From positions 1 through 64,000 of the forward strand of contig NZ_PYUI01000018.1 of NCBI RefSeq assembly GCF_003097355.1: 64,000 nt of DNA. Reading direction: 5' to 3'. Origin of the DNA: Arthrobacter sp. H-02-3 (lineage in GTDB: Bacteria; Actinomycetota; Actinomycetes; Actinomycetales; Micrococcaceae). Positions within the stretch are counted from its first letter, which is position 1; each line of letters opens with the position of its first letter. The notes under the pieces were generated by a model that was given only the letters and a program-made list of their open reading frames with translations, was not told where the DNA came from and did not search any database. Position numbers and translations under genes: made by a program. Shown piece after piece: positions 50,946 to 58,275 of this stretch.

Positions 50946-52142
50946 ATGGATCCGCTCGCGCTGACCCTGATCGAGCTGGGGGCTGTCGTCTTCTGTCTCG
51001 GCCTGCTGGCCAGACTGGCCGGGCGGATCGGCATGTCCCCTATTCCGCTCTACCTGGTGGGCGGTCTGTTCTTCGGCGCCGGAGGCCTCGTCAAGCTCGA
51101 AGGGATGCACGAGTTCGCCCATCTTTCCGGCGAGATCGGCGTCATCCTCCTGCTGCTTATGCTCGGTCTGGAATATACGGCGGCCGAGCTCGTCACCGGG
51201 CTGCGGCGGTCCTGGCAGGCCGGCGTCCTGGACCTTCTGCTCAATTTCCTGCCCGGCGCAGGGCTCGCCCTGATACTGGGATGGGGCGTCGTGGGAGCCA
51301 TGGTGATGGGCGGGGTGACGTACATTTCATCGTCCGGGATCGCGGCGAAAGTCATCACCGATCTTGGCCGGATCGGCAACAGGGAAACCCCGGTGGTCCT
51401 CGCCATCCTGGTGTTCGAGGACCTCGCCATGGCCGTGTACCTCCCTATCCTGACCGCCACACTGGCGGGAGTCAGTTTCCTGATGGGCCTGCAGACCGTG
51501 GGCATCTCCCTCGCCGTCGTCACCCTGGTCCTGGTGGTGGCCCTCCGGCACGGCCACCACGTGTCCAAAGCCGTGCACAGTGAGAACTCCGAGGTCTTCC
51601 TGCTCAATCTGCTCGGTGCTGCGCTGCTGGTGGCGGGGCTCGCGGCCGCCATGCAGGTCTCCGCGGCGGTAGGCGCGTTCATGCTCGGCATCGCGATTTC
51701 CGGCGCCACGGCCCACAGCGCCACCCGCATCCTGGAGCCGCTCCGGGACCTTTTCGCGGCGATCTTCTTTGTTGTCTTTGGCCTCAACACGGACCCACGG
51801 TCCATCCCGCCCGTCCTGGGCTGGGCGCTGCTGCTGGCCCTGGTGACGGCAGCCACCAAGATGATCACCGGATTCTGGGCGGCCAAACGGGCCGGCATTG
51901 GAATTCCCGGCCGCTTCCGCGCGGGGGCCGCCCTGATCGCGCGCGGCGAATTTTCCATTGTCATCGCCGGCCTCGCCGTTGCCTCGGGTGTGGTGCCCGC
52001 GGATCTGGCGGCCCTCGCCACGGCCTATGTTCTGATCATGGCGATCGCGGGGCCGCTGGCCGCCCGTTTCGTGGAACCAGTCGTCCGGCTGCTGCGCCGC
52101 CCGGTCCGGCGCCCGGCTGTCCGGACATCGGGGCAAGCGTAA
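50946..52142 (+). CDS. khtU: Cation:proton antiporter (KhtU/CPA2-type)
   Basis: The 398-residue membrane protein has 12-13 helices and the CPA2 signature region (VGGLFFGAGGLVKLEGMHEFAHLSGEIGVILLLLMLGLEYTAAEL) with FEDLAMAVYLPIL holding the conserved ED pair. It exchanges K+ (possibly Na+) for H+. It has no attached RCK domain, in keeping with the separate KhtT protein upstream. Confidence 0.88.
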   Translation: MDPLALTLIELGAVVFCLGLLARLAGRIGMSPIPLYLVGGLFFGAGGLVKLEGMHEFAHLSGEIGVILLLLMLGLEYTAAELVTGLRRSWQAGVLDLLLNFLPGAGLALILGWGVVGAMVMGGVTYISSSGIAAKVITDLGRIGNRETPVVLAILVFEDLAMAVYLPILTATLAGVSFLMGLQTVGISLAVVTLVLVVALRHGHHVSKAVHSENSEVFLLNLLGAALLVAGLAAAMQVSAAVGAFMLGIAISGATAHSATRILEPLRDLFAAIFFVVFGLNTDPRSIPPVLGWALLLALVTAATKMITGFWAAKRAGIGIPGRFRAGAALIARGEFSIVIAGLAVASGVVPADLAALATAYVLIMAIAGPLAARFVEPVVRLLRRPVRRPAVRTSGQA

Positions 52143-52167
52143 GCCTGAGACTGCGCCGCAAACGGCC

Positions 52168-52743
52168 CTAAATGTCGGTGCGGTGGAAATTCAGGTGGCT
52201 GCGGCTGGCAGTCGGGCCGCGCTGGCCCTGGTAGCGGTTGCCGTACTCCCCCGAACCGTAAGGGTGCTCCGCGGCCGAGGAAAGCCGGAAGAAGCACAGC
52301 TGGCCAATCTTCATGCCGGGCCACAGCTTAATGGGCAGCGTGGCCATGTTGGACAGCTCCAGCGTGACGTGGCCGGAGAACCCGGGGTCGATGAATCCCG
52401 CCGTCGAGTGCGTGAGGAGACCGAGCCGGCCGAGCGAGGACTTTCCCTCGAGTCGGGCCGCAATGTCATCCGGCAGCGTCACGGTCTCGTAGGTGGAGCC
52501 CAGGACGAACTCGCCCGGGTGCAGGATGAACGGCTCGCCGGATTCCACCTCCACCAGGCGGGTCAGCTCGGGCTGCTCCTCGGCCGGATCAATGTGGGCG
52601 TACTTGTGGTTGTCGAACAGCCGGAAGAACTTGTCGATCCTGACGTCCACCGAGGACGGCTGGACCATCGCCGGGTCGAACGGTTCAAGGACAATCCGCT
52701 GGGAGTCGATTTCGGTTCGAATGTCGCGGTCAGAGATCAGCAC
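52168..52743 (-). CDS. dcd: dCTP deaminase
   Basis: The 191-residue trimeric-type enzyme has [48 protein letters not shown] with the catalytic Glu, and the C-terminal [11 protein letters not shown]. It converts dCTP to dUTP, and in many Actinobacteria on to dUMP. GTG 52743 gives the family length; TATTTT lies 7 bases upstream, which suggests a leaderless mRNA. Confidence 0.95.
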   Translation of the reverse strand: MLISDRDIRTEIDSQRIVLEPFDPAMVQPSSVDVRIDKFFRLFDNHKYAHIDPAEEQPELTRLVEVESGEPFILHPGEFVLGSTYETVTLPDDIAARLEGKSSLGRLGLLTHSTAGFIDPGFSGHVTLELSNMATLPIKLWPGMKIGQLCFFRLSSAAEHPYGSGEYGNRYQGQRGPTASRSHLNFHRTDI

Positions 52744-52750
52744 AGGTTCA

Positions 52751-52756
52751 AAAATA
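52751..52756 (-). promoter_or_regulatory. -10-like TATTTT before leaderless dcd
   Basis: On the leftward strand TATTTT is followed by 7 bases and then the GTG start of dcd. No ribosome site is visible. Confidence 0.45.
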
Positions 52757-52821
52757 CCGCACAGCGCCCAACCCGGCTTCACGGACCGGCACGGACGCCG
52801 AGTGTTACTTCCCCGGCCCGT

Positions 52822-53268
52822 CTATTCCGCGGCGGGCATATGTTCCAGGATGGACTTGAGCCGGTCGAGCTGGCCGACCTCAGCCTTCATCCGACGGCGC
52901 AACGGGTTGGACAGCCGGGCCAGGAATCCCTTGGGCTCGCAGTTCAGGGCGAAGCGGACGCGTGTGCCGGGTCCCTCTGTGCTCAGGTAGTAGCCGCCGT
53001 GCGGCCGGGCCGGCCCGGCGATGACCTGGTACTGGATTTCCGCGCCCGGCCGCGCCTCGACGATTTCGAAATCCGCGGCCACAGGGCGTCCGCCCGGTCC
53101 GGCGACGGTCTGCCGGTACACGGCGCCTTTGGCGCCGGCCGCACCGGAAAGCAGCTCTACGCTCCGGACCCCGTCCCGCCACAGCGGCAGGTGGCCAGGG
53201 TCCATGAGGTAGTTATAGACGCTCATGGCATCGCGGCGGATAACGACGTCGTACTCTGCAAATGCCAC
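52822..53268 (-). CDS. SRPBCC (START-like) family protein
   Basis: The 148-residue protein has the SRPBCC pattern: AMSVYNYLMDPGHLPLWRDGVRSVELL, YRQTVAGPGGRPVAADFEIVE, and a C-terminal helix MKAEVGQLDRLKSILEHM. The ligand is unknown; this class includes polyketide-cyclase-like and lipid-binding proteins. GTG 53268 has AAGGA upstream. Confidence 0.85.
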   Translation of the reverse strand: MAFAEYDVVIRRDAMSVYNYLMDPGHLPLWRDGVRSVELLSGAAGAKGAVYRQTVAGPGGRPVAADFEIVEARPGAEIQYQVIAGPARPHGGYYLSTEGPGTRVRFALNCEPKGFLARLSNPLRRRMKAEVGQLDRLKSILEHMPAAE

Positions 53269-53545
53269 GGAAATCCTTGCTCGGCGGACGGTTAATGGGC
53301 GTAGCCCGCTTCCCCGGAACTGCAGCTAACCATTTCAGGATAGACAGCACGGGCCACCGCACCGGGTCCTGTGACGGGCTTTCGCCCAAGAGTGTCCGAA
53401 GAGTTATGAGACGTGGCCGACGGCGATCCGGCCGCCTATCCGCCAACGCGCGGACGTGGCGTGTTCAACCTCGCCGCCAGACTGGGGTAATGTAAATCTC
53501 GTTGTTTCACCGGGGCAAAAGTCCAGCACTTTGGACAGTCCCACT

Positions 53546-53619
53546 GCGGCTGTAGCTCAATGGTAGAGCGCTAGCTTCCCAAGCTTGATACGCGGGTTCG
53601 ATTCCCGTCAGCCGCTCCA
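53546..53619 (+). tRNA. tRNA-Gly (anticodon CCC)
   Basis: A complete cloverleaf can be drawn: acceptor GCGGCTG/CAGCCGC, D-arm GCTC/GAGC, anticodon loop TTCCCAA with CCC at 53578-53580, and T-arm with TTCGATT. The anticodon stem (53571-53575 with 53583-53587) has one U-U mismatch. The discriminator base is T53616 and CCA is encoded at 53617-53619. Confidence 0.96.
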
Positions 53620-53729
53620 ATCCCCTCCTCCGCCTCCGGCGCTGCGCCGCCCCGCTCCGGCCTCCCATTAGGTTCCTACCTGTATCGTCAGAAGTCAGGA
53701 ACCTCTTCGGTTCCGCTACAGGAGCAATC

Positions 53730-53879
53730 ATGGCTGACAAGTCCCCCCGTCAAGCAGCATCCAAGAAATCCGGCAAATCCATCAAGGAAAAGCGCGCTGA
53801 CAAGAGGGCCGCCTCAGCGCCGGCCAGCTCCCTCGACAAAGTGACCGCCGCCAAGACTGCGAGCCCCAAAAAGAAGTGA
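53730..53879 (+). CDS. Lysine/alanine-rich 49-residue microprotein
   Basis: ATG 53730 has AGGAG 7 bases upstream. The product is MADKSPRQAASKKSGKSIKE then KRADKRAASAPASS and a KKK end: strongly basic, without hydrophobic segments, and probably disordered. It resembles small histone-tail-like proteins only in composition. Its stop overlaps the GTG start of the next gene in GTGA, so it may drive translation of that gene. I do not recognise a family. Confidence 0.75.
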   Translation: MADKSPRQAASKKSGKSIKEKRADKRAASAPASSLDKVTAAKTASPKKK

Positions 53880-55036
53880 CCGGGTCCCCGAACCGCCTCA
53901 CCCTCGGCATCCTCGCCAGCACACGAAAACCCGACGAGCGACGCCTGCCTATCCATCCCCTGCACTTGGACCGCATCGCGCCGGAAATCCGGGAGCAGCT
54001 GATCCTTGAGGAAGGCTACGGCGAGCGTTTCGGCGTGTCGGACGAGCACCTCGCATCCCTCGTGGGGCGCATCGCCCCGCGCCGACAGCTGCTGGTGGAC
54101 GCCGACGTCGTCCTCCTGCCCAAGCCGCAGCCCGAAGACCTTGCCGAACTCCGCGACGGTCAGGTCCTCTGGGGCTGGCCGCACTGCGTCCAGGACCGGG
54201 CCATCACCCAGCTGGCGATCGATAAGAAACTCACGCTCATCGCCTTCGAAGCCATGAACCACTGGGCCAGCGACGGCGGCTTCGGCCTGCACGTCTTCCA
54301 CAAGAACAACGAGCTCGCCGGCTACTGCTCCGTGCTGCATTCCCTGGCGCTGACCGGGTCCACCGGGGACTACGGCCGCCGGCTGAGCGCCGTCGTGATC
54401 GGCTTCGGCGCAACGGCCCGCGGCGCGGTAACCGCCTTGAACGCCCACGGCGTCCACGACGTGCAGGTGCTGACCAACCGCGGTGTTGCCGCGGTGGGCT
54501 CGCCCATCCACTCCGTCCGGATCGCGCAGTTCGACCACGACAGCAACGCGCCGTACCTCAGCGAGGTCATCACCGAACGCGGGCGCGTGCCGCTTGCACC
54601 GTTCCTCGCCGAGAGCGACATCGTGGTCAACTGCACCCTGCAGGACCCCAACGCGCCGCTGACCTACCTGCGCACCGAGGACCTGGCCGCTTTCCGGCCC
54701 GGCAGCTTGATCGTGGACGTGTCCTGCGACGAGGGCATGGGGTTCAGCTGGGCGAAAACCACCACCTTCGCCGAGCCGATGTTCAAGGTCGGGGACCACA
54801 TCGACTACTACGCGGTGGACCACAGCCCGTCCTACCTCTGGAATTCCTCCAGCTGGGAGATCAGCGAGGCCCTGCTGCCGTTCCTCGAGACCGTGATCAC
54901 CGGCCCCGAGGCCTGGACCGCGAACGAGACCATCCGCCGTGCGATCGAAATCCGCGACGGCGTCGTCCAGAACCCGGATGTGCTGCAGTTCCAGCACCGG
55001 GAACCGGACTACCCGCACGTGCCGCTGGCCAAATAG
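53876..55036 (+). CDS. N5-(carboxyethyl)ornithine synthase-like dehydrogenase
   Basis: The 386-residue protein belongs to the alanine dehydrogenase/PNT fold: an N-terminal substrate domain (LGILASTRKPDERRLPIHP) and a Rossmann domain beginning AVVIGFGATARGAV. KPQPEDLAELRDGQVLWGWPHCVQ and GLHVFHKNNELAGYCSVLHSL are close to carboxyethylornithine synthase, which condenses pyruvate with the side-chain amine of ornithine or lysine using NADPH. The role here is not known. GTG 53876 overlaps the microprotein stop. Confidence 0.82.
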   Translation: MTGSPNRLTLGILASTRKPDERRLPIHPLHLDRIAPEIREQLILEEGYGERFGVSDEHLASLVGRIAPRRQLLVDADVVLLPKPQPEDLAELRDGQVLWGWPHCVQDRAITQLAIDKKLTLIAFEAMNHWASDGGFGLHVFHKNNELAGYCSVLHSLALTGSTGDYGRRLSAVVIGFGATARGAVTALNAHGVHDVQVLTNRGVAAVGSPIHSVRIAQFDHDSNAPYLSEVITERGRVPLAPFLAESDIVVNCTLQDPNAPLTYLRTEDLAAFRPGSLIVDVSCDEGMGFSWAKTTTFAEPMFKVGDHIDYYAVDHSPSYLWNSSSWEISEALLPFLETVITGPEAWTANETIRRAIEIRDGVVQNPDVLQFQHREPDYPHVPLAK

Positions 55037-55085
55037 GGGCTCCGCACGGTTTCAGCACCGCTCCCGGGTTTTAGCTGCGAAAAAA

Positions 55086-55119
55086 GACAGCCGCGGCGTG
55101 GATCCACGCCGCGGCTGTC
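55086..55119 (-). terminator. Perfect 34-bp palindrome, intrinsic terminator for the MFS gene
   Basis: Bases 55086-55119 are exactly self-complementary (17-bp arms, no loop needed). On the leftward strand it is followed by six T residues (complement of 55080-55085), as in a Rho-independent terminator for the gene ending at 55138. It may also stop transcription from the + strand gene ending at 55036. Confidence 0.85.
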
Positions 55120-55137
55120 CGATATCGGCGCGGAAAG

Positions 55138-56511
55138 CTAGGACGCGGCGGCTGTCTGCCGCCGGCCCTGGCTCGGGACGATCCGCAGCAGCCGGCGCCG
55201 GTCCTTCAGATCCACCTTGAGCATGAGCTGCCCCCGCCGTGCCAGGACGACGGCGACGCTTGCCGCGGCGAGCACCGGCGCCCCTCCGGAGATGAGGACA
55301 GCCGTGTGCGGGTTCGCGTGTTCGGCGAGCCAGCCGATCATCGGGCCGCCGATCGCCTGCCCGCCGATCAGCACCATGATGTAAAGGCTCATGACGCGCC
55401 CGCGGATTGCCAGGTTGGCGCTGACCTGGACTAGCTGGTTCGCGGCGGTAAGGAACATGAGGCACCAGAACCCGGCCAGCACCATCGCCGCACCGAACCA
55501 GGGCATCGACGGCGCCAGGGATGCCAGGCACAACATGAGGCCGTACATTCCGGCGCCCAGGACCACTGAGCGCAGCCGCAGTTCGCGCCGCCGGGCCGAG
55601 GTGATGGCCCCGGCCAGCGCCCCGAGCGCCACGAGGGTGTTGAGCAGGCCATAGCCGCCGGCACCGGCGTCGTACACGTGGTCGGCAAACGCGGCCAGCA
55701 GCACCGGCAGGCTCATCGCGAACACCGCGATGAACCCGGCCATCAGCCAAGGCCAGTAGATGGTGGGCTTGCTCAGCGCATAGTTCAGCCCTTCCCTCAG
55801 CATGCCCCGCCGCTTGGCGACCGGGCTGCTGACATGCAACTGGTCCTTCCGCAGGCTCAGCAGCATGGACACGGTGAAGCAGCAGGCCACGGCGTTGGCG
55901 GCAAAGGCCCAGCCCGCACCCACGGCGGTCAGCAGGATCCCGGCGATGGCAGGACCGATCAGTCCGCCGAGCTGGAAGATCGTGGAGTTCACGCTGATTG
56001 CGTTGCGCAGGTAGCGGGGACCCACGAGTTCATTGACAAAGACCTGACGGGCCGGCTGGTCCAGCACGGTCACGAGGCCCAGGACCAGCGCGATCGCGTA
56101 AACGTGTCCGACCTCGATCTGCTGGCTGAGGGCCAGCACGGCGAGCGTCGCCGCCAACAGGGCGGCGACGGACTGGCACAGCATGAGGATCTTCCGCTTT
56201 GCGAAGCGGTCGGCCATCATGCCGGCCCACGGGCCGAGGAAGAGGGATGGCAGGAACTGCAAGGCCACGGTGATCCCGACGGCGGTGACGGACCCGGAGA
56301 GCTGGAGCACCAGCCAGTCCTGGGCGATCCGCTGCATCCAGAGCGCGATCACGGCGATGAAATGGCCGATCGCGAAGATGCGGAAATTACGGACGTTCAG
56401 GGAGATGAACGTGTGGCGCCACGGCAGGCGCTCGTTGACGACGGCGATCGGTTGGGTGATGGTGTCTGGCAGGGCGGCTGCGTTAGCCTCGAGCGGCGGA
56501 GGGGGTGCCAC
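55138..56511 (-). CDS. MFS exporter (EntS/DHA-type)
   Basis: The 457-residue protein has 12 helices. SLNVRNFRIFAIGHFIAVIALWMQRIAQDWLVLQLSGS and GMMADRFAKRK are typical of the EntS/MFS_3 exporter subgroup. It probably exports a drug or small secondary compound. GTG 56511 has gagg upstream. It is divergent from the LysR gene at 56666, its likely regulator. Confidence 0.87.
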   Translation of the reverse strand: MAPPPPLEANAAALPDTITQPIAVVNERLPWRHTFISLNVRNFRIFAIGHFIAVIALWMQRIAQDWLVLQLSGSVTAVGITVALQFLPSLFLGPWAGMMADRFAKRKILMLCQSVAALLAATLAVLALSQQIEVGHVYAIALVLGLVTVLDQPARQVFVNELVGPRYLRNAISVNSTIFQLGGLIGPAIAGILLTAVGAGWAFAANAVACCFTVSMLLSLRKDQLHVSSPVAKRRGMLREGLNYALSKPTIYWPWLMAGFIAVFAMSLPVLLAAFADHVYDAGAGGYGLLNTLVALGALAGAITSARRRELRLRSVVLGAGMYGLMLCLASLAPSMPWFGAAMVLAGFWCLMFLTAANQLVQVSANLAIRGRVMSLYIMVLIGGQAIGGPMIGWLAEHANPHTAVLISGGAPVLAAASVAVVLARRGQLMLKVDLKDRRRLLRIVPSQGRRQTAAAS

Positions 56512-56601
56512 GGCAAAGTCCTCAAAAGAGCGGGTGAGCGGGATGGACTTAACGCTAGGCTGACCCCAAGAGATTATGGAAGCCTATTCAGCGCATAACT
56601 A

Positions 56602-56634
56602 GCATTACAAAACGCAATACATCGTTCGCAATGC
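56602..56634. promoter_or_regulatory. Repeat-rich LysR operator region
   Basis: Between the divergent MFS and LysR genes, CGCAAT occurs at 56613-56618 and 56627-56632 (14 bases apart), inside an outer GCATT/AATGC dyad (56602-56606 and 56630-56634). This suits a LysR binding site controlling both genes. Confidence 0.4.
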
Positions 56635-56665
56635 ACGCCCGCGCCGCCCGATCCGGGAGACCCAC

Positions 56666-57520
56666 ATGTTCGAACCCGCCCAGCTCCGCTCCTTCCTGGC
56701 CGTGGCCGAAACGCTGAGTTTCACGAAGGCCGCGGAACGCCTCGGCCTTGCGCAGCCCACCGTCAGCCAGCACGTCCGCAAGCTGGAGGCGTCCGCCAAG
56801 CGCGTGCTGATCGCCCGGGACACCCGCGACGTGCGGCTGACGGACAACGGCGATGCCATGGCCGGGTTTGCCCGGAGCATCCTCGCCGCGCACGACGCCG
56901 CCGCCCGGTATTTCTCCGGATCGGCCATGCGCGGGCGCCTGCGCTTCGGTACAGCCGACGACCTCGCCATCACCGGGCTGCCCCGCATTCTCCGGGAGTT
57001 CCGCCAGATCTATCCGCAGATCAACCTCGAGCTCACGGTGGGCCAGAGCGACCAGCTCTACAAGCGCCTCAACGCGGGGCAACTGGACCTGGTCTTTGTG
57101 AAGTGGGTGGCGGGGGCCAAGGACGGGACCGTGGTCCAGCAGGACGTTTTTGCCTGGGTGGGGCTGGAGCAGACCGTGCTGGATCCGGCCGATCCGGTGC
57201 CGCTGATCGCGTACCCCTCCCCCAGCCTGAGCCGGAAGCTCGCGATCGACGCCCTTGAGGCCACCGGCCGGACCTGGCGGATCACCTGCACCACTCGGCA
57301 GATCAGCGGCGTGCTGGCCGCCGTCCGGGCCGGCATCGGGGTGGCCGTGATGCCCTTCTCGCTGGTCCCGGAGGATCTGAAGATCATTACCCGCCGCTTC
57401 GATCTGCCGCCCGTGGGCGACGTCGATTTCACCCTCATCCGCAATCCCCTGGCCAATACCGAAGTGATCGATGCGCTCACCCAGGCGATCGTGGGCCGGA
57501 CTTTGAAGCGCCCGGCCTAA
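56666..57520 (+). CDS. LysR-family transcriptional regulator
   Basis: The 284-residue protein has the LysR winged helix (LRSFLAVAETLSFTKAAERLGLAQPTVSQHVRKLE) and a full effector domain starting GRLRFGTADDLAI. It probably controls the divergent MFS exporter and itself. Confidence 0.9.
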   Translation: MFEPAQLRSFLAVAETLSFTKAAERLGLAQPTVSQHVRKLEASAKRVLIARDTRDVRLTDNGDAMAGFARSILAAHDAAARYFSGSAMRGRLRFGTADDLAITGLPRILREFRQIYPQINLELTVGQSDQLYKRLNAGQLDLVFVKWVAGAKDGTVVQQDVFAWVGLEQTVLDPADPVPLIAYPSPSLSRKLAIDALEATGRTWRITCTTRQISGVLAAVRAGIGVAVMPFSLVPEDLKIITRRFDLPPVGDVDFTLIRNPLANTEVIDALTQAIVGRTLKRPA

Positions 57521-57592
57521 GGCGCGGGCGGCCCGCCGGCCCGTCCATGGCATCGACTCCACGGCATCTAGTCTGCGGCACATGTGGGCGGG

Positions 57593-57657
57593 GTACTTAC
57601 CTGACAGACCACGCAGGTAGCGAGGAGTACTTACTTGACCATTGAACGGTGCAGGTA
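57593..57657. repeat. Direct-repeat cluster GTACTTAC / CAGGTA
   Basis: GTACTTAC occurs at 57593-57600 and 57627-57634, and GTACTTC at 57655-57661. CAGGTA occurs at 57614-57619 and 57652-57657, forming TACCTG/CAGGTA dyads with the first copy. The cluster lies before the zinc-ribbon gene, in a 270-base gap, and looks like an operator array. Confidence 0.55.
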
Positions 57658-57793
57658 CTTCATCTATCCTGACACTACTCAAGATTAATCGTCCGAGGTC
57701 AAGCAGAGGCCCACGACAACGATTCGAAAAAACGAACGCTGTCCGTCGCTGATGCCGTGTGGCTGGCGCCAGAGCGTTCGGGATAGGCCGACA

Positions 57794-58171
57794 ATGATGC
57801 CAGCCATAAACCACCCCCGTCTGTCCGCACCGGCCGCCGCCCACGCGACTACGTCCGCCCGTCCGGCAACGTCCCCGATGCGCCACGGCGCCACGATTCA
57901 GCACCCCGCTACCACCCAGTACTCCAGCCTGGGCCGCGGGGGAATTCGCCCGGCCACCTTGGCGGAGTCCGATTTTGTTGCCAGCCCGTTCTGCGAACGC
58001 TGCGGCACGGACGAATTCATCTACCTGGAGACCTTCATCCCGGCCGCGCACCGCCGGGACGGCTCCGTCAGCAAGCTCGGCGAGGTCACCTACTTCTGCT
58101 CCGGCTGCGATGACTTCTCGGCCCACGCGGTCCCGGCCTCGTGGGTGCCGCCAGGCTGGTACTTCGGCTAG
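57794..58171 (+). CDS. Zinc-ribbon-like small protein
   Basis: The 125-residue protein has a low-complexity N-terminal part and a C-terminal region with two Cys pairs, CERC and CSGC, spaced about 33 residues, suggesting a structural zinc site. The C-terminal ASWVPPGWYFG is distinctive. The start (ATG 57794, or 57797) lacks a good ribosome site and may be internal to a longer frame from 57752. The function is unknown. Confidence 0.65.
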   Translation: MMPAINHPRLSAPAAAHATTSARPATSPMRHGATIQHPATTQYSSLGRGGIRPATLAESDFVASPFCERCGTDEFIYLETFIPAAHRRDGSVSKLGEVTYFCSGCDDFSAHAVPASWVPPGWYFG

Positions 58172-58275
58172 GCGGCTCCGCGCTTAACGCCGTCGCCGCC
58201 GCGCCGCACCCAACGGTGCTGCACGGCGGCGACGGCGTTTTAGCACGCCCGGCCTAGAGTTCTGGCACGCTCGGG

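Noticed and set aside
53507..53740. Leftward frame of 77 codons across the tRNA
   Set aside because: It is antisense to tRNA-Gly and its TGIEPAYQAWEASALPLSYSR stretch is the familiar artefact of translating a tRNA backwards.
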